From Streptococcus hyointestinalis (lineage in GTDB: Bacteria; Bacillota; Bacilli; Lactobacillales; Streptococcaceae): a DNA stretch of 64,000 bases. The notes under the pieces were generated by a model. The model was not told where the DNA came from, searched no databases, and saw nothing but the letters and a program-made list of their open reading frames with translations. Positions within the stretch are counted from its first letter, which is position 1, and the number at the start of each line of letters is the position of its first letter. Shown here piece by piece: positions 54,099 through 64,000 of this stretch. Location of the stretch: positions 1,798,001 through 1,862,000 of the forward strand of contig NZ_JAAKGB010000001.1 in NCBI RefSeq assembly GCF_011039275.1, in the 5' to 3' direction. Made by a program: the position numbers and the translations under genes.

Positions 54099-55154
54099 TT
54101 AGAAAATCAACTCTTCAAATGAATCATGGCTAAGCGTTGCATGAATTTCACGGATGAGTTTTTCCGTTTTATCCCAGCCTAGGCAAGGGTCTGTGATGGA
54201 TTTTCCAAAGACCTCTGGCTGATCTTGACGCCCATCTTCTAGGTAAGACTCAATCATGAAACCACGGACATAGCGATTGATTTTCGCATTCCAGTCACGG
54301 TTGATCAGCGTCTGACGCACGATACGGATTTGCTCCAAGTAGTGCTTACCAGAATTGTCATGGTTAGTGTCAATAACGATGAACGGATTCTCTAGCCCCA
54401 TATCCTCATATTTTGCGATTGCCTTGAGCAAATCGTCATAGTAATAGTTTGGAATATTGTCACCGTGCTCATCAAGAGCACCACGCAAGATGACGTGAGC
54501 TAGAGGGTTGCCGTCTGTTTCGACTTCAGCATTTTGATAAATGAAGTTCTGCGCATTTTGTGCGGCATAGACAGCATTAAACATGACATTGAGATTACCA
54601 GACGTTGGGTTTTTCATCCCTGTCGGTACATCAATCCCTGACGCTACAAAGCGGTGTTCTTGGTCCTCAACAGAACGTGCTCCAATCGCATGGTAAGACA
54701 CCAAATCGTCCACAAGACCAAGGTTAGAAGGGTAGAGCATCTCATCAGCCGTTGTCAAGCCAGTCTCTGTGATGACACGGTAGTGCAGATGACGAACAGC
54801 CGCCACACCATTGATAAGGTCAGGCAGCTTAGACGTGTCTGGCTGGTGCATAAGCCCCTTGTAGCCGTCACCATTGGTGCGAGGTTTTGCCGTATAGACA
54901 CGCATGACGATGAAAATCTTGTCCTTGACCTCGTCTTGCAATTTGGCTAAGCGCTTCGCGTACTCAAGCACAGCTTCTTCATTGTCAGACGAGCATGGTC
55001 CAATAACTAGCAGTAAGCGCTCATCTTCGCCTTTGATGATGTTTGCAAGCTCCTTGTCACGAGCTTCTTTGCGGGCTAAAAATTCCCCTTCAAGTTTTGA
55101 TAATTCTTTGACTTGTGCGATGTCAATGGTCGCACTTTTTTGATGTATTCCCAT
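54099..55154 (-). CDS. DAHP synthase, second copy
   Basis: The 351-residue type I 3-deoxy-7-phosphoheptulonate synthase condenses phosphoenolpyruvate and erythrose-4-P, the first step of aromatic amino acid synthesis. Motifs are LLVIGPCSSDN, PRTNGDGYKGLMHQPD, GARSVEDQEHR and IDTNHDNSGKHY. It is about 75% identical by eye to the gene 4 bp upstream. The main differences are at the N-terminus, where effector binding usually lies, so the copies may answer to different amino acids. Confidence 0.93.
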   Translation of the reverse strand: MGIHQKSATIDIAQVKELSKLEGEFLARKEARDKELANIIKGEDERLLLVIGPCSSDNEEAVLEYAKRLAKLQDEVKDKIFIVMRVYTAKPRTNGDGYKGLMHQPDTSKLPDLINGVAAVRHLHYRVITETGLTTADEMLYPSNLGLVDDLVSYHAIGARSVEDQEHRFVASGIDVPTGMKNPTSGNLNVMFNAVYAAQNAQNFIYQNAEVETDGNPLAHVILRGALDEHGDNIPNYYYDDLLKAIAKYEDMGLENPFIVIDTNHDNSGKHYLEQIRIVRQTLINRDWNAKINRYVRGFMIESYLEDGRQDQPEVFGKSITDPCLGWDKTEKLIREIHATLSHDSFEELIF

Positions 55155-55158
55155 TCCT

Positions 55159-56193
55159 CTACTTGCTTTCTAAGGTTGTGTAAATTTCACGAACCAAGGC
55201 TTCTGTATTGTCCCAACCAAGGCAAGGGTCTGTGATAGATTTTCCAAAGACCTCTGGTTGGTCTTGACGTCCGTCCTCTAGGTAAGACTCAATCATAAAG
55301 CCACGAACGTAGCGTCTGATTGTGTCATTCCAGTCACGATTGATAAGGGTTTGACGGACGATACGGATTTGCTCTAGGTATTGCTTACCTGAGTTATCAT
55401 GATTGGTATCAATCACGATAAAAGGATTTTCAAGCCCTTGTTGATTGTACAAATCAATCGCTTCTAAAAGGTTATCGTAATAATAATTTGGGATGTTCTT
55501 GCCATTTTCGTCAAGTGCCCCACGTAAAATCGCATGCGCTACAGGGTTGCCGCTGGTTTCAACTTCCTCGTTGTTGTAGAGGAAGGTTTGCTTGTTTTGC
55601 GCAGCATAAATCCCGTTATACATCACTTTGAGGTTGCCTGATGTTGGATTTTTCATACCAGTTGGTACGTCAAAACCAGACGCCACAAAGCGGTGCTGTT
55701 GGTCCTCAACAGAGCGTGCACCAATAGCTACGTAAGACACTAAATCCTCAACCAAAGGCCAGTTTTCTGGATAGAGCATCTCATCAGCAGTCGTCATCCC
55801 TGTCTCTGTGATGACACGATAGTGGAGGTTACGCACTGCCTTGATACCGTTAATCAAGCTAGGTGCTGCATCGGTATCTGGCTGGTGCATAAGCCCCTTG
55901 TAGCCGTCACCATTGGTACGAGGTTTTGCCGTATAGACACGCATAACCATAAAGACACGGTCTTTGACTTCTTCTTGCAGCTTAGCTAGGCGCTTAGCAT
56001 ACTCAAGGACAGCTTCTTCATTGTCAGACGAGCATGGTCCAATGACTAAAAGCAAGCGGTCGTCTTCGCCTTTGATGATAGCTTCTAACTCACGGTCACG
56101 CTGTTCTTTTTTCGCTAAAGCTTCTTGACTAAGTTTTGAGACGCTACGCACCTCATTGACATCGATTTTAGGACTGAGTGATTTAAATGACAT
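55159..56193 (-). CDS. DAHP synthase, first copy
   Basis: The 344-residue paralogue of the downstream gene has the same catalytic motifs (GPCSSDN, PRTNGDGYKGL, GARSVEDQQHR and DTNHDNSGKQY). The N-terminus differs (MSFKSLSPKIDVNEV against MGIHQKSATIDIAQV). A TGG-TATAAT extended -10 lies at 56235-56243 on the minus strand, so the pair has its own promoter after secA. GAGGAG precedes the ATG. Tandem DAHP synthases here are a common streptococcal arrangement. Confidence 0.93.
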   Translation of the reverse strand: MSFKSLSPKIDVNEVRSVSKLSQEALAKKEQRDRELEAIIKGEDDRLLLVIGPCSSDNEEAVLEYAKRLAKLQEEVKDRVFMVMRVYTAKPRTNGDGYKGLMHQPDTDAAPSLINGIKAVRNLHYRVITETGMTTADEMLYPENWPLVEDLVSYVAIGARSVEDQQHRFVASGFDVPTGMKNPTSGNLKVMYNGIYAAQNKQTFLYNNEEVETSGNPVAHAILRGALDENGKNIPNYYYDNLLEAIDLYNQQGLENPFIVIDTNHDNSGKQYLEQIRIVRQTLINRDWNDTIRRYVRGFMIESYLEDGRQDQPEVFGKSITDPCLGWDNTEALVREIYTTLESK

Positions 56194-56234
56194 AGAAACT
56201 CCTCTAATTATTACTTTTGTAAAGTGTTTTTTAT

Positions 56235-56243
56235 TATACCATT
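56235..56243 (-). promoter_or_regulatory. Extended -10 of the DAHP synthase pair
   Basis: On the minus strand TGG-TATAAT, about 40 nt before the first DAHP synthase start. The -35 is poor, as usual for an extended -10. Confidence 0.55.
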
Positions 56244-56288
56244 TTTAGAAGGAGTTTTGGATAAATTTTCAGAATTTTCTGCAACTCC

Positions 56289-58829
56289 CTAAAATTGTTT
56301 GCGTCCATGACAATTTTTGTATTTTTTCCCTGAACCACATGGACATGGATCATTACGCTTGACGTTAGTAAAATCAAGCTTTTCAACAGGAACATTTGCT
56401 GCACCTGGTGCTTTCGCAGCGATATTAGCTGCCGCAGTTGTTGTTGCATGCGCTTCAGCACGCTCACGCTCTTGCTCATGAATTTGTGCTTTCATCATGG
56501 TACGTGTCACGTCAAACTCGATTGAGCCAATCATATCTTGGAACATACGGAAACCTTCTGATTGGTATTCGACAATCGGGTTATTTTGAGCGTAACCACG
56601 CAGACCAACGGCATTACGCAATTGATCCAGCGCATCAATATGCTCTGTCCACTTGTTGTCAACAACCATCAAGATGAGTACTTTTTGGAACTCTAGGATG
56701 GCGTCTGGTGTGGAAAGTTTTGAGATTTGTGCATTGTAGACCTTCATCGCACGATTATAAAGGGTCTTTTTAATATCGTCATCCTTGAGATTACGCAAAT
56801 CAGAAACGGAAATAGACGTTTCTGGTACCAAGGCAGAGCGAGCAAAGTTGACAATCGCTTCAAGCGCTTCGTTGCGGCTATTACTTGCTCGGCTGTGACT
56901 ATCAACAGCACGGTTGATAGTACGCTCAATCATAGCTTGAATCTCTGGGGTCAGATCATGGTCAGCCACGATGACATTGTAGCGGTCACCGTAGATAATC
57001 TCACGCTGCTCACGCATGACATCATCGTACTGGAGGACTTGCTTACGGGTGTCGTAGTTGTTTCCTTCGACACGTTTTTGAGCAGACTCAACCTGACGTG
57101 TTAGCATACGAGACTTGATAACCGTATCGTCGTCGTTCATATTCATGCGCTCAAGGACAGCCTTGATACGGTCAGACCCAAAGCGACGCATGAGCTCATC
57201 CTCAAGGGAGAGGTAAAATTGAGACTCACCTGGGTCCCCTTGACGCCCAGAACGTCCACGCAGCTGGTTGTCGATACGACGGCTCTCGTGGCGCTCAGTT
57301 CCGATAACGCAAAGCCCACCGAGCTCACGCACACCTTCACCGAGCTTAATGTCGGTACCACGTCCCGCCATGTTGGTCGCAATGGTCACTGCACCACGTT
57401 GCCCAGCATTCATGATGATTTGCGCTTCTTTGAAGTGGTTTTTGGCATTGAGCACTTCGTGTGGAACACCTGCTTGCACCAGCTTTTTAGAAATCAAATC
57501 ACTGGTTTCAACAGCAACTGTACCAACCAAGACAGGCTGACCTTTTTCGTGACGAGCACGAACATCCTCAACCACGGCATTGAACTTAGCTTGTAAGTTT
57601 GGATAGAGAAGGTCTGGATGGTCGATACGAGCGACTGGACGGTTGGTTGGAATGGGAATCACACGCATGTTGTAAATTTCACGGAATTCCTCTTCCTCTG
57701 TCTTCCCTGTACCGGTCATCCCAGAGAGCTTACGGTACATACGGAACATATTTTGGTAAGTGATAGAAGCGCTAGTTTTAGACTCTTCTTGGATAGGCAC
57801 AGCTTCTTTTGCTTCGATGGCTTGGTGAAGCCCATCAGAGAAGCGACGTCCCTCCATGGTACGCCCTGTAAACTGGTCGACAATCAAAATCTCTTGGTCT
57901 TCGCTGACAACGTAGTCAATATCCAAAAGCATGATATAGTTTGCACGAAGCGCATTGTCAATATAGTGCGTCAGAGCAACATTGTCAATATCATAGAGGT
58001 TGTTGAGGTTAAAGTAAGCTTCTGCCTTGTCAATCCCTGAGTCTGACAGACCAATAGTTTTGGTTGGCACATCAATGATGTAGTCGTCTTGATTAAGGGT
58101 CTTGACAAACTTGTCTGCTCGAATATAGAGCTGATTAGTCTCAGAGCTAACTGGACCTGAGACGATGAGTGGTGTTCTCGCCTCGTCAATAAGAACAGAG
58201 TCCACCTCATCGACAAGAGCGTAGTTGAGCGGACGTTGCACCATATCTTCTTGACGAACCACCATGTTGTCACGAAGATAGTCAAAACCGATTTCTGAGT
58301 TGGTTGAGTAGGTGATGTCACAGTTATAAGCTTCACGCTTTTCAAATGGTGACTTGGCTGCAAGGTTAATCCCTACAGATAGACCAAGCCAGCTGTAAAC
58401 CTCACCCATCTCTGTCGCATCACGCTCTGATAGGTATTCATTGACCGTGATAACGTGAACACCCTCACCTGATAGAGCATTGAGATAAACGGGCATGGTC
58501 GCTGTCAGTGTTTTTCCTTCTCCTGTACGCATCTCTGGAATGTCTCCGTGGTGAAGAACAATTCCCCCCATAATCTGTACACGATAAGGAAAAAGCCCTA
58601 AAACACGCTTAGCTGCCTCACGCACCACCGCAAAAGCTTCTGGCAAGAGAGCATCTAAACTTTCTCCATTTTGGTAACGTTCCTTAAATTCTGGCGTTTT
58701 TGCTTGTAATTCTTCGTCTGAGAGGGCACTCATTGCATCCGCATAAGATTCTACTTTCTTAGCTGTTTTTTCGAGTTTACGCAATTCACCCTTGTCATTT
58801 TCGACGATACTTCGTAGAAGATTTGCCAT
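56289..58829 (-). CDS. secA: Preprotein translocase ATPase SecA
   Basis: The 846-residue motor pushes exported proteins through SecYEG. Visible are Walker A ([14 protein letters not shown]), [15 protein letters not shown], the second motor domain with [13 protein letters not shown] and [13 protein letters not shown], and the C-terminal zinc site [16 protein letters not shown] that contacts SecB-like partners or ribosomes. It is full length and in the housekeeping form. A good promoter, TTGAAA, 17 bp, TAAAAT, lies about 40 bp upstream. Confidence 0.98.
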   Translation of the reverse strand: MANLLRSIVENDKGELRKLEKTAKKVESYADAMSALSDEELQAKTPEFKERYQNGESLDALLPEAFAVVREAAKRVLGLFPYRVQIMGGIVLHHGDIPEMRTGEGKTLTATMPVYLNALSGEGVHVITVNEYLSERDATEMGEVYSWLGLSVGINLAAKSPFEKREAYNCDITYSTNSEIGFDYLRDNMVVRQEDMVQRPLNYALVDEVDSVLIDEARTPLIVSGPVSSETNQLYIRADKFVKTLNQDDYIIDVPTKTIGLSDSGIDKAEAYFNLNNLYDIDNVALTHYIDNALRANYIMLLDIDYVVSEDQEILIVDQFTGRTMEGRRFSDGLHQAIEAKEAVPIQEESKTSASITYQNMFRMYRKLSGMTGTGKTEEEEFREIYNMRVIPIPTNRPVARIDHPDLLYPNLQAKFNAVVEDVRARHEKGQPVLVGTVAVETSDLISKKLVQAGVPHEVLNAKNHFKEAQIIMNAGQRGAVTIATNMAGRGTDIKLGEGVRELGGLCVIGTERHESRRIDNQLRGRSGRQGDPGESQFYLSLEDELMRRFGSDRIKAVLERMNMNDDDTVIKSRMLTRQVESAQKRVEGNNYDTRKQVLQYDDVMREQREIIYGDRYNVIVADHDLTPEIQAMIERTINRAVDSHSRASNSRNEALEAIVNFARSALVPETSISVSDLRNLKDDDIKKTLYNRAMKVYNAQISKLSTPDAILEFQKVLILMVVDNKWTEHIDALDQLRNAVGLRGYAQNNPIVEYQSEGFRMFQDMIGSIEFDVTRTMMKAQIHEQERERAEAHATTTAAANIAAKAPGAANVPVEKLDFTNVKRNDPCPCGSGKKYKNCHGRKQF

Positions 58830-58916
58830 TCCTTTTCCTTTCGATAACTATACTTAATCACTCAATTTTATCACAATTTATAAGGCTTTTCAAGAAAGCA
58901 ATGGGGTTCTTTAGAA

Positions 58917-58951
58917 AAGAAGGCTAGAGCTTACTCTAACCTTCTCTTTTA
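58917..58951 (-). terminator. Terminator of the aminotransferase gene
   Basis: On the minus strand AGAAGGTTAGAG, loop TAAG, CTCTAGCCTTCTTTTCT. The stem has one mismatch. Confidence 0.85.
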
Positions 58952-60163
58952 TTAACGCTTGTATTGTTGTAAAAAGCGTGTGAGTTTTTCCTGCAAGACA
59001 CTGAGCTCATCCACTCGTGGCAGATAAACGATTCTAAAGTGGTCTGGTGTTGCCATATTAAAGCCTCGACCGTGTGTCAAAAGTACCTTTTCTTGTTTCA
59101 AGAAATTAAGCACAAAATCCTCATCATCCTCGACACGGTACATGTTGGTGTCAATCTTAGGGAAGATATAGAGCCCTGCATTTGGCTTGACAGCAGACAA
59201 ACCTGGAATATCCTTAATCGCATCGTAGATAAAGTTACGTTGCTCATAGAGACGCCCACCTGGCAATAACAGCTCATCAGAGGACTGATAGCCACCAAGA
59301 GAGGTTTGGATGACCTGCTGAGCGAGGACGTTTGAGCACAAACGCATGTTTGAGAGCATATTGAGCCCTTCGATGTAGCCTTTGACATTGCGCTTAGGAC
59401 CAGCGAGCACCATCCAGCCGACACGAAAACCACAGATACGGTGCGACTTGGACAAGCCAGACATGGTCACTGTAAAGACATCATCGGCGATAGAGGCAAT
59501 AGGAATATGCTTCTTACCATCCATGACCAGACGGTCATAGACCTCATCTGAAAAGATAATCAAATCATTCTGACGAGCAATGTCCACAATCTCCTCTAGG
59601 AGTTCACGAGGATAGACCGCTCCTGTTGGGTTATTAGGATTGATGAGGACAATAGCCTTTGTGTTAGATGTGATTTTAGACTTGATGTCCTGAATATCAG
59701 GGAACCAGCCTGCCTGCTCGTCACAGATATAGTGCACGGCATTGCCACCTGCTAGACTGATACAAGCTGTCCACAAAGGATAGTCAGGCATAGGCACTAA
59801 GACCTCATCGCCATTGTCAAGAAGAGCCTGCATGGACATGGAGATTCCTTCACTAACCCCATTGACAACATAAATATCATCAATGTCCACATGGACACCC
59901 TGCAGTTGGTAATACTGCATAATCGCCTTACGGGCTGAAAAAATCCCCTTAGAGTCTGAATACCCTTCAGAGTCTCTCGCATTGCGAATCAAATCACGAA
60001 TGACCTCATCTGGTGCTTCTAAGCCAAACTCGGCAGGATTTCCTGTGTTTAGTCGGAGAATTTTCTCTCCGTTTGCTCGCATGCGGTTGGCTTCTTCAAG
60101 CACGGGACCACGAATGTCATAGGCAACATGTTCTAATTTAGATGATTTATCAAATTGTTTCAT
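58952..60163 (-). CDS. Class I aminotransferase (AlaA/AlaT-like)
   Basis: The 403-residue PLP enzyme has the substrate-binding start LRLNTGNPAEFG, the fold motif INPNNPTGAVY, and the PLP Lys in MSGLSKSHRICGFRVGW. The sequence matches the AlaA/AlaT branch, which transfers amino groups between alanine, glutamate and related acids. Length is normal. It is monocistronic, with TATAAT about 30 bp upstream of the start. Confidence 0.9.
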   Translation of the reverse strand: MKQFDKSSKLEHVAYDIRGPVLEEANRMRANGEKILRLNTGNPAEFGLEAPDEVIRDLIRNARDSEGYSDSKGIFSARKAIMQYYQLQGVHVDIDDIYVVNGVSEGISMSMQALLDNGDEVLVPMPDYPLWTACISLAGGNAVHYICDEQAGWFPDIQDIKSKITSNTKAIVLINPNNPTGAVYPRELLEEIVDIARQNDLIIFSDEVYDRLVMDGKKHIPIASIADDVFTVTMSGLSKSHRICGFRVGWMVLAGPKRNVKGYIEGLNMLSNMRLCSNVLAQQVIQTSLGGYQSSDELLLPGGRLYEQRNFIYDAIKDIPGLSAVKPNAGLYIFPKIDTNMYRVEDDEDFVLNFLKQEKVLLTHGRGFNMATPDHFRIVYLPRVDELSVLQEKLTRFLQQYKR

Positions 60164-60300
60164 ACCTTCACCTCATTTCCCCTATTATAACCTAAATCCT
60201 CCAAAAAGAGAATTATTTTTAATAAACTGTCCAACTGAGCATTTTGTCAGACCTTTTAAAAATTTCAGAAATATTGCATAAATCGCTTTCAAGATTTTCC

Positions 60301-60333
60301 AAAAAGGAGTATAATAAACATACAAAGTAAAGT
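60301..60333 (+). promoter_or_regulatory. Promoter of the UspA gene
   Basis: TTTCAA, a 17-bp spacer and TATAAT at 60312-60317, then AAGGAG before the ATG at 60349. Confidence 0.7.
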
Positions 60334-60348
60334 TAAGGAGAAAAGATT

Positions 60349-60801
60349 ATGTCTCATCATTATCAACATATCATGGTTGCCATTGACGGTTCTTATGAAT
60401 CTGAATTGGCATTTGAAAAAGGGGTTAACGTCGCTCTTAGAAACGGCGCTGAGCTGATTTTGACACACGTTGTGGACACACGTGCTCTACAAAGCGTAGC
60501 AACTTTTGATACCTACATTTATGAAAAATTAGAGCAGGAAGCTAAAGACGTCCTAGCAGATTATGAAAAACAAGCACGTGAGAGAGGGCTTGATAACATC
60601 AAGCAAGTCATCGAGTTTGGTAATCCAAAGACTCTTCTTGCTCGTGACATTCCTGACAAGGAAAATGTCGACCTTATCATGGTCGGAGCAACAGGGCTCA
60701 ACACCTTTGAGCGCTTGCTTATCGGCTCATCATCTGAGTACATCCTAAGACACGCTAAGGTGGATTTGCTCATCGTGCGTGATAGCGAAAAGACATTCTA
60801 A
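60349..60801 (+). CDS. Universal stress protein, UspA family
   Basis: The 150-residue cytoplasmic protein has the Usp alpha/beta fold, beginning HIMVAIDGSYESELAF, and the ATP-binding motif GATGLNTFERLLIGSSSEYI (G-x2-G-x9-G-S/T). Such proteins bind ATP and help survival in stress or starvation; the partner is unknown. It is monocistronic, with a shared terminator downstream. Confidence 0.93.
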   Translation: MSHHYQHIMVAIDGSYESELAFEKGVNVALRNGAELILTHVVDTRALQSVATFDTYIYEKLEQEAKDVLADYEKQARERGLDNIKQVIEFGNPKTLLARDIPDKENVDLIMVGATGLNTFERLLIGSSSEYILRHAKVDLLIVRDSEKTF

Positions 60802-60822
60802 TCTATTGTGTTCCCACTTTAA

Positions 60823-60856
60823 AACCAGCTGCTCATGGGCAGCTGGTTTCTTTTTT
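60823..60856. terminator. Bidirectional terminator after UspA
   Basis: AAACCAGCTGC, loop TCATG, GGCAGCTGGTTT, then T-rich sequence on the plus strand; it also ends the minus-strand gene. Confidence 0.88.
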
Positions 60857-63800
60857 TAGGATTGTAGCGTTTTTTCTTGTTTTTCTTTTTGCATTTTCTT
60901 GGCGGTTGTCATCATCAAGCGAATGCGGTTGAGTTGGTTGACCTCTGATGAGCCTGGATCGTAGTCCACAGCAGCGATATTAGCACCGTGGTACTGGCGG
61001 CGTAGCTCTTTCATCATACCTTTTCCGACGATATGGTTTGGCAGGCAACCAAACGGTTGCAGACAGACGATATTTTTGACGTCGTTATTGAGCAACTCAA
61101 TCATCTCACCCGTCAAGAACCAGCCCTCACCTGTGTGATTTCCGATAGAGAGGATTTTTGAGGCACCCTCTGCGATGTCATAGATTGACTCGATTCCCTC
61201 AAAGCGCTCAGACTTTTCAAGCGCCTTGTTCATCGGTTTTTCTAGGATATTGATGACATCAATGGCGAGTTTGGCAAAGCGTTTGGATTTTTGGCTCATG
61301 TTGAGCTCATCGGCTTTCCAAATTTGATTGAACAAGGAGTAGTTCATAAAGCCAATCAAGTCAGGCACGACAGCTTCGCCACCTTCTGCCTCGATGATAC
61401 CGACGATGTCGTTATTAGCTGTTGGGGCGTATTTAACCAAAATCTCACCGACCACACCGACACGTGGCTTGCTGTCAAAGTCAATGGTTTCAAGAGTGTC
61501 AAAATCACGGATAATACGCTTCATATTGCGGTTAAACTCAAAGTAAGAACCATTTTTGACATTGTGTCTTGCTTTTTCCAGCCACTTTTCATAAAGAGCG
61601 TTGGCAGAGCCTTCTTCCGCCTCGTAAGGACGGACACGATAGAGGACACGCTCAAAGAGATCTCCATAGAGAACACTGATAAAGAGACGTTTGACAAAGC
61701 CATAGTTGAGGCTAAAGCCTGGGGTTGACTCCGTTCCTTGATTGCCCATAGAAATGGAGACGACAGGAACTTGAGCAAAGCCAGCGTCTTTGAGCGCTTT
61801 TCTAAGGAGTGGGATGTAGTTGGTCGCACGACAGCCACCACCAGTCTGTGTCATCATAACACTGGTATTGTCAAGGTCGTAGTCACCACTCTCAAGCGCC
61901 TCAACCAGCTGACCGATAGAGATGATAGCTGGGTAGCAGGCGTCATTGTGGACATACTTGAGTCCGACATCTACAGCGCCCTTGTCCATAGAAGGCAGCA
62001 CCACCACATTGTAGCCACTTTCTTTGAAGGCTTCTTCAATGAGACCGTTTTGGTGAATAGGAGAGAGCACTGGCATGAGAAGCGTGTGCGTTTTTTTCAT
62101 CTCCTTGGTAAAGACAGGCTCCTGCTTTGTCGTCTCCATATCTTGTTGGCTATCGTATTGAGGAGCTTGGTTAAAGATATGGTCAAGCTTAGCTTTTTTG
62201 AGCTTTTGATCACGCTCTTTCACCGCTGCTTTCAGAGAACGCAGGCGAATGCGAATAGCACCGAGGTTGCTTCCCTCATCAATCTTGAGAACGGTGTAGA
62301 GTTTATTGTGTCCACGCATGATTTCTTCGACTTGGTCTGTCGTTACAGCGTCAAGCCCACAGCCAAAGCTGTTGAGTTGCACCAGCTCGAGGTTTGGATT
62401 TTTAGCGACAATCTTCGCCGCAGCGTACAAGCGAGAATGGTAAACCCATTGATTGACCACACGTAGACCGCCTACCTCCTCAAGTCCAGACACCATGTCC
62501 TCTGTCAAGACATGAAAGCCTTCTTGCGTGATGATATTGGCAATACCGTGATTGATTTCAGGGTCGAGGTGGTAAGGACGCCCAGAGAGGACAATCGCCT
62601 TTTCACCATTGATGGAAAGACTAGTCAAAAGCTCATCTGCTTTGTCCTGCAAGTCTTTCTTGAAATCAGCAAGCACCTGGTAGCCATGCTCAACAGCCTG
62701 CGTGATGTCCTCAATAGTCATGTCCTCATAGTCAGCAAAGGCTTTGGCTAGAGACTTGACCACACTGTCATGGTCAGCCAGATTGACAAAAGGATGGAAA
62801 TACTTGACCTCACCATCACGGATAGGGTCCATATTCTTTTCAATCACTTCTGGATAGGACTGAACGATAGGACAGTTGAAATGGTTGGGCGCTTTGCTAT
62901 TTTCCACTTGCTCGTAGATAACACTTGGGTAGAAAATAGCGTCTACCTTGCGGTCAATGAGCGACTGGATGTGCCCGTGCACCATTTTAGCTGGGTAGCA
63001 GACCGTGTCACTAGGAATGGTTTCAATCCCTTTTTCATAGAGCTTTTTGTCTGATTTTGGGGAAATCTGAACACGAAAACCAAGGTCAGTCAGCACCGTG
63101 TGCCAGAGAGGATAGTTTTCGTACATGTTGAGCACACGTGGCAGACCAATGACACCGTGTTTTGCTTCACGTTTTGAGAGAGATTTGAACTTGAAGAGTT
63201 TTTTGTATTTGTAGTCGACCAGATTTTCTTTTTTGTCTTTCTTGTCAAACTTAATCTTGGTGACTTTTTCAGCACCACGTTCACAGCGATTACCCGTGAC
63301 AAACTTGGAGCCGTCATTGAAAATCGTCACGGTCAGCGCACAGTTATTTTCACAAAGCCCACAGCGTGTAAATTCTTTCTCAGAAGTAAAAGCGTCAAGC
63401 TCATCCAGTGCCATAAGGCTTGACGGTGCTTCCTTTTCCTCGTATTTTTCCTGAGCGATGAGGGCACAGCCGTAAGCTCCCATGAGTCCAGCGATACTTG
63501 GACGCACCACCTTGCGACCACTAACCAGCTCAAAAGCACGTAGAACGGCTTCGTTGTAGAAAGTCCCTCCTTGAACAACGATTTTTTCGCCTAGATCTTC
63601 TGGGCGTTTGACCTTGATAACCTTGTAGAGGGCATTTTTGATGACTGAGTAAGACAATCCTGCTGAGATGTCAGCAACCGTTGCACCTTCTTTTTGTACC
63701 TGCTTGACCTTGGAGTTCATGAAAACGGTACATTTTGAGCCTAGGTCAACAGGATTTTTGGCTAGAAGGGCGACTTGGGCAAAGTCTTTGACGTCGTATT

Positions 63801-64000
63801 TCAGAGATTTGGCAAAGGTCTCAATGAAAGAGCCACAACCTGAAGAGCAAGCTTCGTTGAGCTGAATACTTGATAACGCTCCGTCTTGGATACGCATGGC
63901 TTTCATATCCTGACCACCAATATCTAGGATAAAGTCACAGCCTGGGTTGAAATAATTGGCAGCCTTGTAGTGAGCCACGGTCTCAACCTCGCCATTATCC
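60856..64000 (-). CDS. Giant BadF/BcrA-type ATPase, 2-hydroxyacyl-CoA dehydratase activase-related, 5' end outside the window
   Basis: The last 1,047 codons are visible and the frame is open to the right edge, so the start lies beyond 64000. The visible N-terminal part is the end of an ASKHA ATPase domain (DFILDIGGQDMKAM, ACSSGCGSFIETF) as in activators of (R)-2-hydroxyacyl-CoA dehydratase. It is followed by a Cys cluster (CGLCENNCALTV), a DUF2229 region (LPRVLNMYENYPLW) and dehydratase-like halves with HNDACYPAI and TQTGGGCRATNY. Known family members hold 4Fe-4S clusters. The substrate in streptococci is not established. It ends at a terminator shared with the UspA gene. Confidence 0.85.
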   Translation of the reverse strand, partial: DNGEVETVAHYKAANYFNPGCDFILDIGGQDMKAMRIQDGALSSIQLNEACSSGCGSFIETFAKSLKYDVKDFAQVALLAKNPVDLGSKCTVFMNSKVKQVQKEGATVADISAGLSYSVIKNALYKVIKVKRPEDLGEKIVVQGGTFYNEAVLRAFELVSGRKVVRPSIAGLMGAYGCALIAQEKYEEKEAPSSLMALDELDAFTSEKEFTRCGLCENNCALTVTIFNDGSKFVTGNRCERGAEKVTKIKFDKKDKKENLVDYKYKKLFKFKSLSKREAKHGVIGLPRVLNMYENYPLWHTVLTDLGFRVQISPKSDKKLYEKGIETIPSDTVCYPAKMVHGHIQSLIDRKVDAIFYPSVIYEQVENSKAPNHFNCPIVQSYPEVIEKNMDPIRDGEVKYFHPFVNLADHDSVVKSLAKAFADYEDMTIEDITQAVEHGYQVLADFKKDLQDKADELLTSLSINGEKAIVLSGRPYHLDPEINHGIANIITQEGFHVLTEDMVSGLEEVGGLRVVNQWVYHSRLYAAAKIVAKNPNLELVQLNSFGCGLDAVTTDQVEEIMRGHNKLYTVLKIDEGSNLGAIRIRLRSLKAAVKERDQKLKKAKLDHIFNQAPQYDSQQDMETTKQEPVFTKEMKKTHTLLMPVLSPIHQNGLIEEAFKESGYNVVVLPSMDKGAVDVGLKYVHNDACYPAIISIGQLVEALESGDYDLDNTSVMMTQTGGGCRATNYIPLLRKALKDAGFAQVPVVSISMGNQGTESTPGFSLNYGFVKRLFISVLYGDLFERVLYRVRPYEAEEGSANALYEKWLEKARHNVKNGSYFEFNRNMKRIIRDFDTLETIDFDSKPRVGVVGEILVKYAPTANNDIVGIIEAEGGEAVVPDLIGFMNYSLFNQIWKADELNMSQKSKRFAKLAIDVINILEKPMNKALEKSERFEGIESIYDIAEGASKILSIGNHTGEGWFLTGEMIELLNNDVKNIVCLQPFGCLPNHIVGKGMMKELRRQYHGANIAAVDYDPGSSEVNQLNRIRLMMTTAKKMQKEKQEKTLQS

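Noticed and set aside
61738..62466. A 242-codon plus-strand frame opposite the giant ATPase gene
   Set aside because: It is antisense to well-conserved coding sequence, has no ribosome site or promoter, and its composition follows the complementary codon pattern.

Overview
The window is low-GC Firmicute chromosome, almost certainly a Streptococcus. It carries an rrn operon with spacer tRNA-Ala and a ComR-boxed comX-like gene beside it, plus pflB, manLMN, pepX next to gla, a YSIRK-type surface protein and IS200. The comX promoter has the salivarius-type ComR box (AACATGACA, 4 nt, TGTCATGTT). That fits the S. salivarius or S. bovis/S. equinus groups; species level is an inference.

Layout. 1-113 is the 5' end of a comX-like gene with its ComR box. 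230-5475 is a complete minus-strand rrn operon (16S, tRNA-Ala, 23S, 5S, tRNA-Asn) with tandem promoters. 5532-7513 holds a secreted CHAP-SH3b hydrolase and the rpsF-ssb-rpsR operon. 7583-8253 is the most unusual stretch: one promoter with a perfect cre site, one terminator, and between them five tiny cistrons of 13-19 codons, each encoding a peptide with the core RYKNGD (RYRNGD in one). 8314-15236 carries clusterless mutY, a MocR regulator divergent from an ECF vitamin S component, two transporters, a decayed yjdF-like gene, trxA and a PAP2 phosphatase. 15248-24944 is mutS2 and cvpA-zapA, separated by an ABC transporter, a two-component system and a six-repeat SH3b surface protein. 24991-28836 is decayed accessory DNA: an ssb-like fragment, a small membrane protein gene and a GbpC/Spa-type surface protein broken by a frameshift and a nonsense codon. 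28988-34567 is rnhC, lepB, recD2, a membrane protein and dinB. 34784-40319 has pflB, a GNAT protein, a DUF389 protein, a serine hydrolase and cppA. 40610-45547 has a TauE/SafE permease, IS200, gla and pepX. 45576-50349 holds manO, manNML and nagA. 50514-60163 is recG-alr-acpS-two DAHP synthases-secA and an aminotransferase. 60349-64000 has a UspA protein and a 3'-complete fragment of a very large BadF/BcrA-type ATPase protein.

How parts fit together. Sugar regulation recurs: cre-like sites lie at the tiny-peptide operon, pflB and manL. The CHAP hydrolase and the large YSIRK protein share the same SH3b module, so both probably bind the cell wall. Several genes (mutY, mutS2, rnhC, a GNAT gene and the TauE permease) have a -10 box only 6-7 nt before the start codon and are probably leaderless.

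The main candidate for an undescribed system is the RYKNGD peptide operon at 7583-8253. The five copies differ at synonymous positions (Arg as CGG, CGT, CGG, AGG and CGC), which argues for selection on the peptide. I do not recognise this family.
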